A stretch of DNA of 64,000 bases, taken from Spinellus fusiger. Lineage: Eukaryota; Mucoromycota; Mucoromycetes; Mucorales; Phycomycetaceae. The stretch spans positions 62,001 to 126,000 of the forward strand of contig JALLLS010000061.1 of assembly GCA_025094145.1 (NCBI GenBank), read 5' to 3'. Made by a program: the position numbers and the translations under genes. The notes under the pieces were generated by a model. The model ran no database searches. It was not told the origin of the DNA and saw nothing but the letters and a program-made list of their open reading frames with translations. Below are positions 1 through 11,009 of this stretch, piece by piece; position 1 is the stretch's first letter, and each line of letters opens with the position of its first letter.

Positions 1-1894
1 CCTGGAGGTAGACAAGCACCATCTGAGGATTCACCATAATATTGCCAGACTTAGGAAGAGTGGAGTTTCCAGCCTTTGAACGGTTGGTCTCTACTACAGT
101 GACTGCCTTGACAAGGATCTCCACCAAGATGGCCGTCAGATTGTCCAGCACACTCAGAGCATCAAAGTCCATGCTTCCATCTTCAGGTTTCGAAGACAAA
201 GGCTCTATTTCCTTGGCACTCCTTCTTCCACCACTATTCTCACTAAAGGTTTGTAGAGCAGACAAAAGACGGATCATGTTCTCCAGGCACTGCATAAGAC
301 GAATCTCTACTTTTGTCTTTGCATGGGCTTTTGATTGCAGTCCCAAGGGCTGTTCAAAAGATCCAGGTGTCTGTTGGATGGAGGATTGGGGGCCTGTACA
401 TGGATACACATTCAATTGAAGATCATTCAGATAACCAATGTTCTCCGATATCCAGTGACCATAGATCGTGGCTAATACATGGCATCCAAAAGTCAGTTTA
501 CGAGAAGGCAGGCCAATAAACACGACAATGTCACTGATAAGTTCCACGCCATGAAGAATAGAGCCCATCAACTAGGATATGTACAAGGTTAGTACAAGGT
601 GACTATGATGTTGCTCTTTCTCTCTTTTCTCTCCCCTCTTCTCCTGCTCCTGCTCCTGCTCCTGCTCCCGTCCCTCCTTGATACTCCCCCTTGCTCCCTA
701 CCTTTTCACCTGGTGGCCTATTGACGAGCTCTCTCATGCTTGAAACCAGACTCTGTGCTTTTGAACACTCAGTATCCAACTCATTGAGTAGTCCAATGGA
801 AAGACTATAGAACCATCCCTTGGTAGACGCCAAAAGATGATCATCCACTGGCATCCCCATGGCCTTCCATTCGAGTCCATTCTGAATCAACGCCTCACCA
901 TACAATTGGTGTTTTGCCTCCAATAAAGACTGGAGATTCTTTATATCACTCAGCAGATCTTCTGTACGTGGAATAGTAAAAGCACTCAGCTGCTTCATGT
1001 CTTCTATGGACTATCATCAATGGCTTAAGAATCCCATGACATTGACTTTTTCTTCTTTCTTCTTTCTTCTTTCTTACCTGGACATAGGATGCCAGCTTCC
1101 CAAGATAGCCTTCACATTCCCTCCATTCTGGAAATATTGCCTTGTCAGGTCCCACAGGTCATTAATCTTGATAAGATCCTATGGACTGGACTTACCGCAA
1201 AAGACAACAAATGATCGCCGCTCAGTTCATCCGCAATGTTCAAAATTCTTCCTAGCGTGGCCTTGATTTCCTCATACTGGTCTGTGATGTCCAGTCCAGG
1301 ATGGTGTATGTTGAGGGTATGGAGGGTATGAAGACATGTATGCAGTTGTTGTTTCTTCTCTTGGAATAAGGCCTTGTAGGCTGACACACTCATGTGCTGT
1401 TGATGGGCCTGCATCATCAGCCATTTCTCCAGATCCATGTCGGAGGATAGATTCAGCGCACCACTCAGTGATATTCTTCTCAGTGTGGGTAGGGGCGAGA
1501 AAGAATGTTCTTCTGTGGGAGAAATCTCTTGATAAGGAGTGGAGTGTCCATTCATGCTGTGGGATAGTTGTGAGTGTGTCCATTTACGGTAGACACGGGG
1601 ATGGAAAGAGGTGGAAGAAGAGTGAAGCATGTCTTGGTCTTTGTGGAGTCTGGATTCCTCAGCAGAGGGTGTAGAGGACAGTGTTGGATCATGGAAAGAG
1701 AGACTCCGGGCAATATCATTGGCCAAACAAGAAGATATCCTTTGCATCTTTCTGTCACGGGCGTCTTCTGCAAGACTGCGCTTTCGTTTACAGGTTGTAT
1801 AGGTATCTGAATAGTTTGGTAATTGACCCGGCAATCCTGTTGCCTGTAGAGTGAACAAAGTTGCATGCATAGGAAAATGATAGAGAGAGAACAT
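1..1894 (-). CDS. Unrecognised multi-exon protein, 3' end beyond the window
   Basis: Coding is read on the minus strand through four exons (1894-1196, 1127-1078, 984-702, 571 to the edge). The junctions have GT-AG borders and keep frame throughout, giving about 534 residues so far. The N-terminal third is Ser/Thr/Pro-rich and basic (for example KRKRSLAEDARDRK), typical of disorder. The rest alternates helical stretches such as DLEKWLMMQAHQQH and GWFYSLSIGLLNELD, then a hydrophobic stretch (ELISDIVVFIGLPSRK), suggesting a helical, possibly membrane-linked protein. I do not recognise the family. The start is uncertain: the ATG at 1894 lies just upstream of a CTCTACAG acceptor-like site. A further 69-codon reading frame upstream (2152-1943) has one predicted membrane helix and could be a 5' exon, but the phases do not join cleanly. 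The acceptor before the third exon (CTGAG) is chosen only because it keeps the frame. Confidence 0.6.
637..668. repeat. CTCCTG microsatellite inside an intron
   Basis: Tandem CTCCTG units lie within the 572-701 intron of the leftmost gene. Read through, they would encode a Gly/Ala run, which is why an extended reading frame runs across the intron. Confidence 0.8.
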
Positions 1895-2159
1895 GTATGT
1901 ATAATACTTATGTATAATATGTCTATGAATACATTACCTGTGCTATTCTCCCATGTCTGTGTACAGTTCTCTCTTACAAAAAGAGACTTGGTTGGACGTG
2001 TGGAGTTCTCTTCTTGGAACAGATTTTCCTCTATGTGTGAATGAGTATTTATACATGGCCCACAAAGAAATACCCAAAAGACTTAGTACGACATGAATAC
2101 AATTCGACCAAAGAGTGTCTTGGGTAACTGAGTGAGGGATGCTTTTCTCCATAGTGTGT

Positions 2160-3710
2160 GATAGATTTGTAGAAGCATGTTACTGTCTCTGAAGTCTTGT
2201 CATGCTGGGAGGAATAAGACCGTCACACTTGCTGGGACTGTCAATGATCTTGATGGCGACTTTCTCAGCATGAAATAGGATATTCGTATGGAAGATGTAT
2301 ATTCTTTTTTATTCTTTTTTACTATTCTGACTCATCAATTCTTTAGGCTGATGGAAATCCTAAAAGTGTTCCTTAGTGTCTGTTTTTATGAGAGTGGCAA
2401 TGGCAGTCTACTGATGAATTGATCCCAGAATGATGAGTCTGTCCATGAAATTATCCTGCGATAGTGTGCTCTATAAATGAACAGTGACAGAGTTGTAATT
2501 ACAGTTATGGTTATGGTTATAATCACATAGTTATAATCACATTCATAGTCAACAACCAGCAGATACACCTGAGGATTTTCTTTATTATGTTTTATTTGCC
2601 ACCCACTACAAGAACAAAAACAAGAACAAGAATCACATTAGCGGGAATCCAATTTCATATAGAGAGTAACAAATTTGTAACAATGTAGTTCAGTTTTCAC
2701 TACTCCAATCGGATGTGTATCCCTTCCATTGCTGATACTTTATTCTATCCTTTAATTACCTCTATAAAATGATAGTCTGTTGTGTTTTTTAATAAGGTAA
2801 TAAACTAATAAAGTCATAAGGAAAATTCATGCCAGCATAAAAGAGAAGCAGTAGAAGCAGTCGACATAATCTTATAAGCAATCTCCCCAACACTAATTTC
2901 TCTTTTCATTAAACTAGTATCTTATATAGGTAATGATCTTCTTCCTGTGAACAATGTCGAGTGATTGTCTACATGTATAAAAAGCATATTCTATCTATAA
3001 CTACAAAGATACACACTTGCTCATAGAATGGTATAGGTATTCAACCACCTACCTACCTATACAAATACATACAAATACATACAAATACATCAATAGACTT
3101 TCATGTATGTACAGGAGACTGAGTTTTGGTATAAACAGTGCTCCTTAGCGCGGGATTATTTCTATTTTTCCTTCTAGATTACAAAAGAAAAGGCCAAATC
3201 AAGAGACAGGGTAAAAAGGTAACAAATCTATACTGCTTCTTGAAAAAGGTCAAGTCTTCTCTCTCTCTACTAGATTTAGCAATGTTTTTTTTCATGGTCA
3301 TCGTGCACGCCCCTCTCTCTCCTTTTCTCCCCGCTCTTTCATCTTTTTATTCTTATTATTATTCTTTCTTTCTTTCATCTTCTTGTCTACTGGATATAAC
3401 CACTCAATGCCATTGTTTCCTTATCTCTCCGAGGATATCTCCCTTGATAAAGAGCACAACAGAGAAAGAATATGTAATAAAAAGACAAGTTCAAGGGTAG
3501 AAATGATGAGAACCACTCAGAGACCGAGACAGAGATACCCCCCTTCATGTGCTCTTTGTACTTTTTATATCTTTTTTTCTTTTTCTTTTTCTAAAGTGTA
3601 GATTTCAATTTAATTTATAAACAAGCATCAATAAAAAGCACACATAAAAAGCAAAAATAAAATAAAAATGCCACTTGTCTTTCTCCCCTTGACTCTACTG
3701 ATTCTGAACA
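2160..3710. other. AT-rich divergent spacer, no gene seen
   Basis: This is the spacer between the leftmost gene (minus) and the PX-PB1 gene (plus). It contains CT-rich tracts (about 3255-3400 and 3550-3600) close to the plus-strand start, the kind of pyrimidine-rich leader common in fungal promoters, plus short TACAAATACA repeats near 3060-3090. A 120-codon frame at 3138-3500 follows the pyrimidine tract and looks like low complexity rather than a gene. Confidence 0.5.
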
Positions 3711-5186
3711 ATGCCATTTCTACCCTCTTTTAATAAAAGGTCATCTCGAACAAACATTGAACTCGCACCTAACATTGAAAAGGCAGAAATCATCAGTTAC
3801 GAACATTGCTCGGATAATAAATTATGGTATACCATCCATGTAGTACCGCATCATCAGAACCCTTTGCCTAGTGAGAGTGACTACAAGCAAGAAGATAGAT
3901 TGCCCACCTATAAGATTCTACGGCGATACCAGGATTTCAAACAATTAGCTCACACCCTCAGCCAGGAATTGAATATTGAACGCACAATGATCGCGTCCAT
4001 CCTGTCTAAAAGATTTCTTTCTAGCACAGCCGACAAATCCAAACCCATCTCCCTGCCAAAACTAAAGCGACAAATCCAATGGTTTCATAACAAGGCATAT
4101 GAAAAGCAAAAGGACGAGCTCAATGCCTTTATGGAGAGTCTTCTAAGTCTTCCCTCGAGTATAAAATGCTCTTTTCCTGTGCGTGCATTCTTTGGAACTA
4201 CAAAGGTGGATTTGGAAACAGCAAATGAAAAAGAATCTCCTGTCAGACATACTTTTCAACACAACCATACTACTTCACGCATTGCCTTTGTACGAAGGAA
4301 AATTGTGTACAGCCCCCACCCTAGGTCACGGTCTCAAATGAATATACGGGATTCATGGTGTCCTTGTTTGTTTCTACCCTATTTTACCACCACTGCCCAT
4401 GAGGAAGAAGACAGGTGCAAAAGACACACCACTGGCACCCATGATCATCCTTATAACAACAGCCATAGTTACTGTGGACATTTTAGAAGCCATTACAACA
4501 CTCACCATGCCACGACTGCTCATCATTCCTATAGTGAAGGTATGCCAAACCCAACTACTCCAGTGGCCACTCCTCCAAAAAAGAGACATTCTGTGTCTCA
4601 TTGGTATACATTTAGCACACTTCCTCTTCGCAGGAAATCTCCTCCCCATCTCTCATCTTTCTACATACGTGCCACACATACCATGTCCACTCCACCTCCA
4701 CCTCCACCTCCACCTCTATGCACTCCCCTTGCTCCACTCTCTCCAACCAACGCCCCCTTTTCTCATTCCAAAAGAAACAGCCAGGCCAACAGCACCCAGG
4801 ACCTGTCTGCTGTCAGCCACATTAGTACAACCACAGAGAATAGCCAATTGAGTCGTCTTAGCACGACACCAAGTACAGCCATGGATTCCATTAAGCTGAA
4901 AGTGATTCATAGCCCAGAGAACATTATTGTCATTCAAATCCCCCGTCATCTCACTCTCACCGAATTACGGCAACGTATTTTGAGGAAGCTGTCAGGGCCA
5001 GACTATTTCTGGGATGACTGGGTGCTTGTGTATAACCACGCTCGATCCTCAGCTACCAGCTGCTTTGACCATACGGATAAACTGACGTGGATAGTGACTG
5101 AAGAGGACTGGCAGGTGTCGATGGTCAATTTGTGGTATAAGAAAGACAAGGTGACATTACGATGCATTCATGGTGTAAAGTCGTAG
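3711..5186 (+). CDS. PX and PB1 domain scaffold protein
   Basis: Single-exon protein of 491 residues. A PX (phosphoinositide-binding) domain covers about residues 24-165, with the membrane-protein signature YKILRRYQDFKQL, a central LPKLKRQ segment and a helical end (AFMESLLSLPSSIK followed by FPVRAFFG). A low-complexity middle rich in His, Ser, Thr and a proline run (residues about 325-335) follows. The last 100 residues look like a PB1 domain, with KLKVIHSPENIIVIQI, the FWDDWVLVYN block and an EEDWQ acidic segment. PX plus PB1 is the C-terminal arrangement of Bem1-type polarity/NADPH-oxidase scaffolds, but no SH3 domain is visible here. A role in membrane-recruited signalling scaffolding is therefore inference from domain content. 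The ATG at 3711 is the first in frame after the pyrimidine-rich leader. Confidence 0.8.
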   Translation: MPFLPSFNKRSSRTNIELAPNIEKAEIISYEHCSDNKLWYTIHVVPHHQNPLPSESDYKQEDRLPTYKILRRYQDFKQLAHTLSQELNIERTMIASILSKRFLSSTADKSKPISLPKLKRQIQWFHNKAYEKQKDELNAFMESLLSLPSSIKCSFPVRAFFGTTKVDLETANEKESPVRHTFQHNHTTSRIAFVRRKIVYSPHPRSRSQMNIRDSWCPCLFLPYFTTTAHEEEDRCKRHTTGTHDHPYNNSHSYCGHFRSHYNTHHATTAHHSYSEGMPNPTTPVATPPKKRHSVSHWYTFSTLPLRRKSPPHLSSFYIRATHTMSTPPPPPPPPLCTPLAPLSPTNAPFSHSKRNSQANSTQDLSAVSHISTTTENSQLSRLSTTPSTAMDSIKLKVIHSPENIIVIQIPRHLTLTELRQRILRKLSGPDYFWDDWVLVYNHARSSATSCFDHTDKLTWIVTEEDWQVSMVNLWYKKDKVTLRCIHGVKS

Positions 5187-5402
5187 ATTCTGATGCAGTG
5201 TGTATATACTTGTTATTGGAGTTGTTATTCTGTCCTTGCATATAATATGAGTGTATTTCTGTGTATAGATTTCTGTAGATGTATAAGACTCTGTATGTTT
5301 ACGCCCCAACAACTCTCTCTCTCTCTCTCTCTTTTATCTATCTATTTGTCTGTTTATATTTATAAGAGTACATAAAGGTCTTTGTATTTATTGTTTATAA
5401 CT

Positions 5403-7270
5403 TTAATCTCTATTATAATAGTTGTTGTTAAATTCACGCTTTCGCATTCTGAGGCGTTTGCGGATAACTTTGTTGTACTCGGATCGTTTCTTGTTGACTC
5501 TAACACCACTCATACCAGGCGTAACCTCATCTTCACTTAGTATACCAAACTGACCTACATTGTCGTAGATATTGTAGCCATTGAGGAAATCCCTGGAGCT
5601 GATGATGTTTTTACTATCTGCCTGGAGATGTGTGAATGCAACGGCATTTCCATCAGAACAGCACACATGGATGGAAGAGGACTTTTCTTCGTATGCAAAC
5701 ATGCCAGGTGTAGGAGATTCAGTGAATCGATACAAAGGAGAGTCATGGGGAAGGTAGATATGGAACATTTTCATAGCGACATATCTCTGCTTCACTTTCT
5801 TTGATCTTTTGATACGTGTAAATGTAAACACACACTCCAATGGGCGCTAGAAAAGAGCAATGGATCAATAGATAAATAAGTGAAGTCTAGGTGTATTTTA
5901 TAGATACATGTACAGTTGAATCATTTCTATAAAAATAAAAATAAAAAGATAAAAAATAAAAACCTTACTTGGGTACCAATGGCTCTGTGCAATTGCTCTA
6001 TTTGCCAAGCTGCCATCTGATTAAAGTCAACCTGGGCCCAATCTGGTTGGATCTTGGGTGCACTTATAATGAGCTCGGGATTCTGTGCTACAGCATTCTC
6101 TTTGAAGGACTCGTAGTTTTGTAATGTCTTGATGAGTACAGTACACCCCATCTCAGAGAGTTTCTTTTCAAGGTATTTGTAGGTAGGTGCAGCTATACCA
6201 GAGATGTCCTAACATTGTACATTGACATATGTAAATACAAGTTCTTCCTTGCCTCCTTTTAAATAATAAAGATAGGCTTATTACTTTACCATTTTTCGTT
6301 GAAGAAGAATTCTACCACCATCAAACACCTTTTCATGCAACTCTTGCACTGTCACACCTGTTTCTGATTCACCTGCAAGAATTGTGTGCTGTATAGGAGC
6401 AGCACCTCTGTATTTTGGTAGTAGCGAGGGATGGACATTGATAGCACCATCTTTGAAGGAGTTGATAATATCAGGAGGAATGAATTGACCAAAGGAGACA
6501 ACAACACCCAAAGTGTAGGTTTCTGGTATCTAATAATACAGTAATTAATACATATATATCTACATGGAAAGGGGGGAGGAGGAATATCCCGCCACTCAGA
6601 TGTGTACCTTTAATTTACTAAGATCCTTATCTGCAGGTGTATGATATACAGGAATATCAAAAAGCGATGCCATGGCTTTGGTTTCGCCTGTAATATGGGT
6701 TGATGAGATTGTCTGATAACTACCCTAGAAAGAGAACAGTAAAAGAACAACAATTTACATGGTGTGATATCCTTCTGCTTTCGTCCTGTGTATCTATCGG
6801 GAGGACATACAAGAGCAAGTTTTCCAATTCGAGATCCGGGACGATCTACAGCCATAAGAAATAAGCCATCATTGGCATTGTTAGGAAACACACCTCTTTC
6901 CTGGATAACTGCTTTGAGATGTTCTGCAGAGAATTTGTCAGTGCCAAAGAACAATATGTCGTGCTTTGGTCCTTTTATCTCGTTCTTGGATTCTTTTGGC
7001 TGGTATCGGGGTGTTACTGGCTCAATAACTTTTTCTTTTGTGTCTTTCTTTTTGTCTCTTGGGTCGTACTTTTGTTCTCTTGATTGAGACCCAGGAGTAT
7101 AGGAGCGTCCCTGGATCCAAGATCGTGTCCAGGCAGCATTGACAAACTAAGAGAAAGATATTAGTGGCGGTGGAGGAAGAAGGCCACTCGTATGAATGAC
7201 TTACAGCTGTCCTTGTATAGCTATTCAAGAGAGGCTCTCGAATTGCTCTGAAAGCTGCAAACCTGAACAT
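5403..7270 (-). CDS. FMT1: Mitochondrial methionyl-tRNA formyltransferase
   Basis: Transfers a formyl group from 10-formyl-tetrahydrofolate to initiator Met-tRNA for mitochondrial translation. Six exons (7270-7205, 7146-6759, 6687-6608, 6529-6290, 6208-5969, 5846-5403) join in frame to 485 residues. The N-terminus is Arg-rich and acid-free (MFRFAAFRAIREPLLNSYTR), fitting a mitochondrial presequence. The formyltransferase core begins near HDILFFGTDKFSAEHL. The catalytic set is visible: Asn209 and His211 in the INVHPSLLPKYRG motif, and Asp248 in KVFDGGRIL. The C-terminal part (RPLECVFTF onward, with SPLYRFTE and HLQADSKNIISSRDFLNGYN) matches the OB-like C-terminal domain of fungal FMT proteins and ends in a very basic tail. 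The second intron has a closer AG that would cause a frame break; the TTACAG acceptor restores the conserved sequence. No defects seen. Confidence 0.92.
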
Positions 7271-7664
7271 GTCAAAAAAGCCAAGGGACAGAAACAGGAA
7301 AACGACTGTTTCTGTGCCTATAGGACTGTCTTGGAGGACTGCGTTTTTAGGAGGGATTGGAGGAGCAGTATCATTTCAATAGGCGACATGATGGGGTTTG
7401 AAGGATAGACATTGCTTCTTTGCTTTCAAGGGACATGTTTTTGTAGGGTGGATGATGAGACTGGGGATAAGTGGAGGAGCTTTGTGTTTGATCTTGTTAT
7501 TTTAAAATGATATTTTTAATGTTGATTGTTATTTAGAATACCAATGATAATGATAATGATAATGATAATCCATGAATACATGCTTGTATGAAATAATAAA
7601 AAATAAAGAATAGAGAAATGACAAGAAACATCTATACAACCATTCACATCTACCCTTTTGGCTG

Positions 7665-8095
7665 TTACTGTTTGATGGAATTCATCATACAATACTCTAT
7701 CCTATCTGTACAGCCATCACAAGAAACAGTATGGGTCCCAATAGACATTCTCGGGATATTCTTCCAATAGTCTACAGACAGCAACAGAAGTATTTCACCA
7801 TCAGTAGTAGCCACTTCCATACAGAAAAAAGAAAGACGCTGGATAGTGTAGTGGATCATGACAATCCCCAGCGGATCATCAGAGTTGGCAGGCTTTGAAG
7901 TCCAGTCTCTTAAAGACTATCAAGAATGCAATCATCACTCAATAACTTAACCCTACGCTCATAACAGTTATTTTGCTTTCTTTCTTTCATACTGTTGTAA
8001 ATGTGAAGACTTTTCCCCCTTGAAACACACATAGGACAAGGGAGGGAAATCCATCCCTGAATTTACTGAGAAGCTATTGTTGTATAACTTGGATC
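7665..8095 (-). other. Exon-like coding block of unknown protein
   Basis: A well-formed open stretch lies at about 7915-7665 on the minus strand, starting after a GATAG acceptor and ending in a stop. It encodes compositionally normal protein (for example DWTSKPANSDDPLG, LLLLSVDYWKNIPRMS, SCDGCTDRIEYC). An upstream open piece near 8060-7993 (DGFPSLVLCVFQGGKVFTF) ends at a GTATGA donor in the matching phase. No convincing start codon or further upstream exon was found before the TFB5 start, so it may be a truncated gene or a remnant. I do not recognise the family. Confidence 0.3.
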
Positions 8096-8212
8096 TTTGT
8101 AGCATAGACAAAAATATGTATACAAGTAGACCAAAAATCATACAATGAATCTTTGAGAAATATATCCTTTAATTCAAACAAACACACCTATTGTTTTTTG
8201 GGTTTTCCAACA

Positions 8213-8270
8213 CTATGTATTCCTATGTATTCCTATGTATTCCTATGTATTCCTATATATTCTTATTTTT
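8213..8270. repeat. 10-bp tandem repeat (CTATGTATTC unit)
   Basis: About five to six direct copies of a 10-bp unit, the last one slightly diverged (CTATATATTC). It sits in the spacer upstream of TFB5; no function is evident. Confidence 0.9.
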
Positions 8271-8488
8271 AACAGTAATAACAATAATAATAAAGGTAGG
8301 CTTTGTTGACTTACTATTTGTCTTACAGTTATGGGTGACAAGTAAATGGTAAGAAAGATCAACAGTGACTGTGTTATTGTGTAGCATAGACACCTCTCTG
8401 CCACTGTAGATTCTTTATTTTATAATAAGGAATAAAGTGACATATTAGAGTGGATTTGTAAGAGTGCTTCTGATAATAGCAGCAATAA

Positions 8489-8520
8489 TAACAACAACAA
8501 CAACAACAACAACAATAATA
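8489..8520. repeat. AAC/AAT trinucleotide run
   Basis: A run of about eight AAC units followed by AAT units, about 130 bp upstream of the TFB5 start codon. Confidence 0.8.
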
Positions 8521-8652
8521 ATTCATAGACATCACCATTGAAATACTTTACTACCATCTCTCTCTCTAATTCTCTCTAATTCTCTTTAATTCTCTTTTTG
8601 CCCACTCACTTTTTTTCTGTTTCTTCTGCCTCTGCTTCTATTTCTCTTCATC

Positions 8653-8880
8653 ATGGTCAAAGCTGTTAAAGGAGTCTTGGTAGAGTGTGACAGCACAGTC
8701 AAGCAAATTATTTTAAATCTCAACAAACGTGGTAACTTTGTCATTGAAGACCTTGACGAAACACACCTTTTCATTGAAGCTTCTTGGGTTCAACAACTAC
8801 GCTACGAATTAGACAAGGTCCTGGACGAGAATTCTTATACTATATCAAACGAAGACAAAGACTCACGCCATAAAATCTAA
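8653..8880 (+). CDS. TFB5: TFIIH subunit TFB5 (TTDA/GTF2H5 family)
   Basis: Small single-exon protein of 75 residues. TFB5 is the smallest core subunit of TFIIH; it stabilises the complex through the p52/Tfb2 subunit and is needed for nucleotide excision repair and Pol II promoter opening. The family pattern is clear: MVKAVKGVLVECDSTVKQII at the start, then the acidic FVIEDLDETHLFI strand-turn, and a C-terminal helix (QQLRYELDKVLDENSY). Length matches the usual 67-75 residues. A CT-rich leader (TCTCTCTAATTCTC units) lies directly upstream. RRN7 starts 68 bp after its stop on the same strand. Confidence 0.93.
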   Translation: MVKAVKGVLVECDSTVKQIILNLNKRGNFVIEDLDETHLFIEASWVQQLRYELDKVLDENSYTISNEDKDSRHKI

Positions 8881-8948
8881 ACTCGCTTTCTATTTTTGCT
8901 GTGTGTTGACTGTTCCTATTGTGTGTTTATTCTTTCTTTCTTTCTATC

Positions 8949-11009
8949 ATGAGTACGCCTAAAAAGCGTCAGTGTAATGTCTGTGGATCTAAGAAATTCA
9001 AACAAACAGAAGATGGCACTCTTGTGTGTCGTCATGGTCATCAGTATATGGTGCGTACAGTGTGTAGTAGGGGTGTAGGAGCTAAGAAAGTTGCTCTCTG
9101 CACCAAATAGGGTTGGCAGCAGGAGGAACAGGAGGACACCATAATCCACGTAGGTCGTAACCGTATCAAGGTGAAAAAAAGCGCCAGTGTGCGTGATAAA
9201 AGTAAACGTGAGTTTGGTATTCATCCTACTCTATCTCCATCTCCATCTCCATCTTCATGTCTCTCTATCTACATACATACATACATACATACATCTGTGT
9301 TGACAGCTCCCTCTCTTGTCTTTCCTTTTCTTTCTTAAGCTGTCTATGGATTGGAAGAACTGTCCATTCTTTATCGCATCTTCCAATACTCACTCCAGCA
9401 TATGACAAGGGCATTTGTCCATGATTTGGGATTTCCAAGTGAATTTGAGGTACATCCAATAACACAACAAAAACTTAGTGCATGTTGACAAAGAATCCAA
9501 GTTTGTAGTACGTGAAATTTGGTTACTGTATGCCAATGAGAAGAATGTCCATCTTGTTGATGAGATCCGGAAGACAGAAGAACATCCAGAACTCAACCCT
9601 ATAAAGAAAATGGATGTTCACTCTTCAGAAATAAGTGATTTATATAGCTTTAGTTCTGATGAAGAGATCTGCCAACAAGAAGGGGAAGAAGAGGAAGAAG
9701 GGGAAGAAGAAGAAAAAAGAGCCGACAGAGACAGAGAGAACATCGAATTTGGTGCCTTGAACTTTCGCCTTATCATTGTGTTTTGCTACTATGCATGTGT
9801 CTGGCTACGTTGGCCAGTACTGCTCAGTGATATCCGTCGATGGTGTAGGACATTGCAACTGCCCTACCTGACATTATGCCATACAATTCCTGCCGAGATT
9901 CACTCTGTTATTGATTACAACGTTCTCAAAATGAAGATGATGTTCTTACCCTCTATAAAGACTCTCAGTTACGATGTGGCTGATTGTCATAAAGTGATGA
10001 GTGTACGCTGTGGTGTGGATCTTCCAGAATTAAACAGACCTCTTCTGATGTACCGTCTTTTTCAGCAATTCTTTCTTCCAAGTAAGCCTAATAGTAATAG
10101 TAATCAGAGACAAGGAAACATGAGACTTAACACATGTGTGTCCGTGTCAGTCGATATGCTTTATATAGCACTGTATATCAGTGATCTTACTATATTACCA
10201 GAGAAAAAACAAAAAGTCACCTCACCTTCCAAGATTGCTATCATTGATGATTGTCATTTGATGGTATGCATTTTAATTGCTGTTAAAATATGCTACACAT
10301 TGAATGATAAGAGAGAGTAAGAAAGACAGACTCGTCTCATAAGTTGATGACTTATCGATGCTTATAATAGAAAGACTATACCTCCCATAGATGGAATGAC
10401 CCAGTTACTACCAAAAGATGAATGGATCAAACATATACAAGAGAATAACTCAAAATGGCAGCAACTAAACAGTAGCAAGTAAGTGGACTGATTGTGATGT
10501 TTTATGGAGATATCTACACAAGAGACAATGGACTTATTCTACCTTATCATTACACCATGGATAATAGAGCAGTTGAAAAAGACATGGAACTTAAGACATT
10601 AATACAACTACTAGAGATTCCATCTCATAACGAAAACACAACACGGCTCAAGAGCTCTGCATTAAAGCAAAGACTATCTCGACTGAATCATGATCATCCC
10701 ATCTTTTTTGAAGCTACAAAAGACTGTACTGATATCGACACCAACTTTTTTATGAATCTTCTTGACGGTACTCCCTTACACTACAAAGAGATGAGACCGA
10801 TAGATGAGACCGATAGATACTACATGCGATTCCATAGACAAAATAGACAGACAATAGACATGTTTCCAAAAGAATACATGATTGTCATGGAGTATGCTGC
10901 TGGTATGATTGAGCATCGCTTCCGGGATTTGCAGCGTGCTCTTATAATAACAGAAAACAGACTTTTCGTTGGTGATGAATTCAAATTTAATCTCTTTTTT
11001 GACAATTAA
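8949..11009 (+). CDS. RRN7: RNA polymerase I initiation factor Rrn7/TAF1B
   Basis: TFIIB-like core-factor subunit that recruits RNA polymerase I to rDNA promoters. Seven exons are proposed: 8949-9050, 9111-9207, 9340-about 9438, about 9479-10081, 10202-10316, 10371-10478 and 10523-11009, giving about 536 residues. The N-terminus is the diagnostic zinc ribbon (Cys9, Cys12, Cys27, then His29/His31 in CRHGHQ). It is followed by the family-typical YGLEELSILY and FVVREIWLLYANE segments of the first cyclin-like fold, an acidic Glu-rich insert, and a second fold (DLPELNRPLLMYRLFQQFFLP, then IAIIDDCHLMVCILIAVKICY). The junction around 9439-9478 is the weak point. Only a 40-nt intron with a GTGAAT donor keeps frame; the alternative GTACAT donor breaks it. 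The other junctions are in phase. Introns are as short as about 40-60 nt. Confidence 0.85.
9273..9293. repeat. CATA microsatellite in RRN7 intron
   Basis: Tandem CATA units inside the second intron of RRN7, preceded by CTCCAT repeats at about 9233-9255. Confidence 0.8.

Noticed and set aside
1943..2152. 69-codon frame with one membrane helix as first exon of the leftmost gene
   Set aside because: No donor joins it in phase to the exon starting at 1894 or after the CTCTACAG acceptor; kept only as a possibility in that gene's note.
3138..3500. 120-codon plus-strand frame upstream of the PX-PB1 gene
   Set aside because: It lies in a CT-rich leader and is dominated by Leu/Ser/Phe from simple sequence; no family resemblance.
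4374..4949. Open frames on both strands inside the PX-PB1 gene
   Set aside because: They arise from the His/Thr/Pro-rich low-complexity middle of the real gene.
6610..6771. Reading FMT1 straight through its second intron
   Set aside because: This frame loses the conserved ETKAMASLFDIPVYHTPAD segment; splicing to the TTACAG acceptor restores it.
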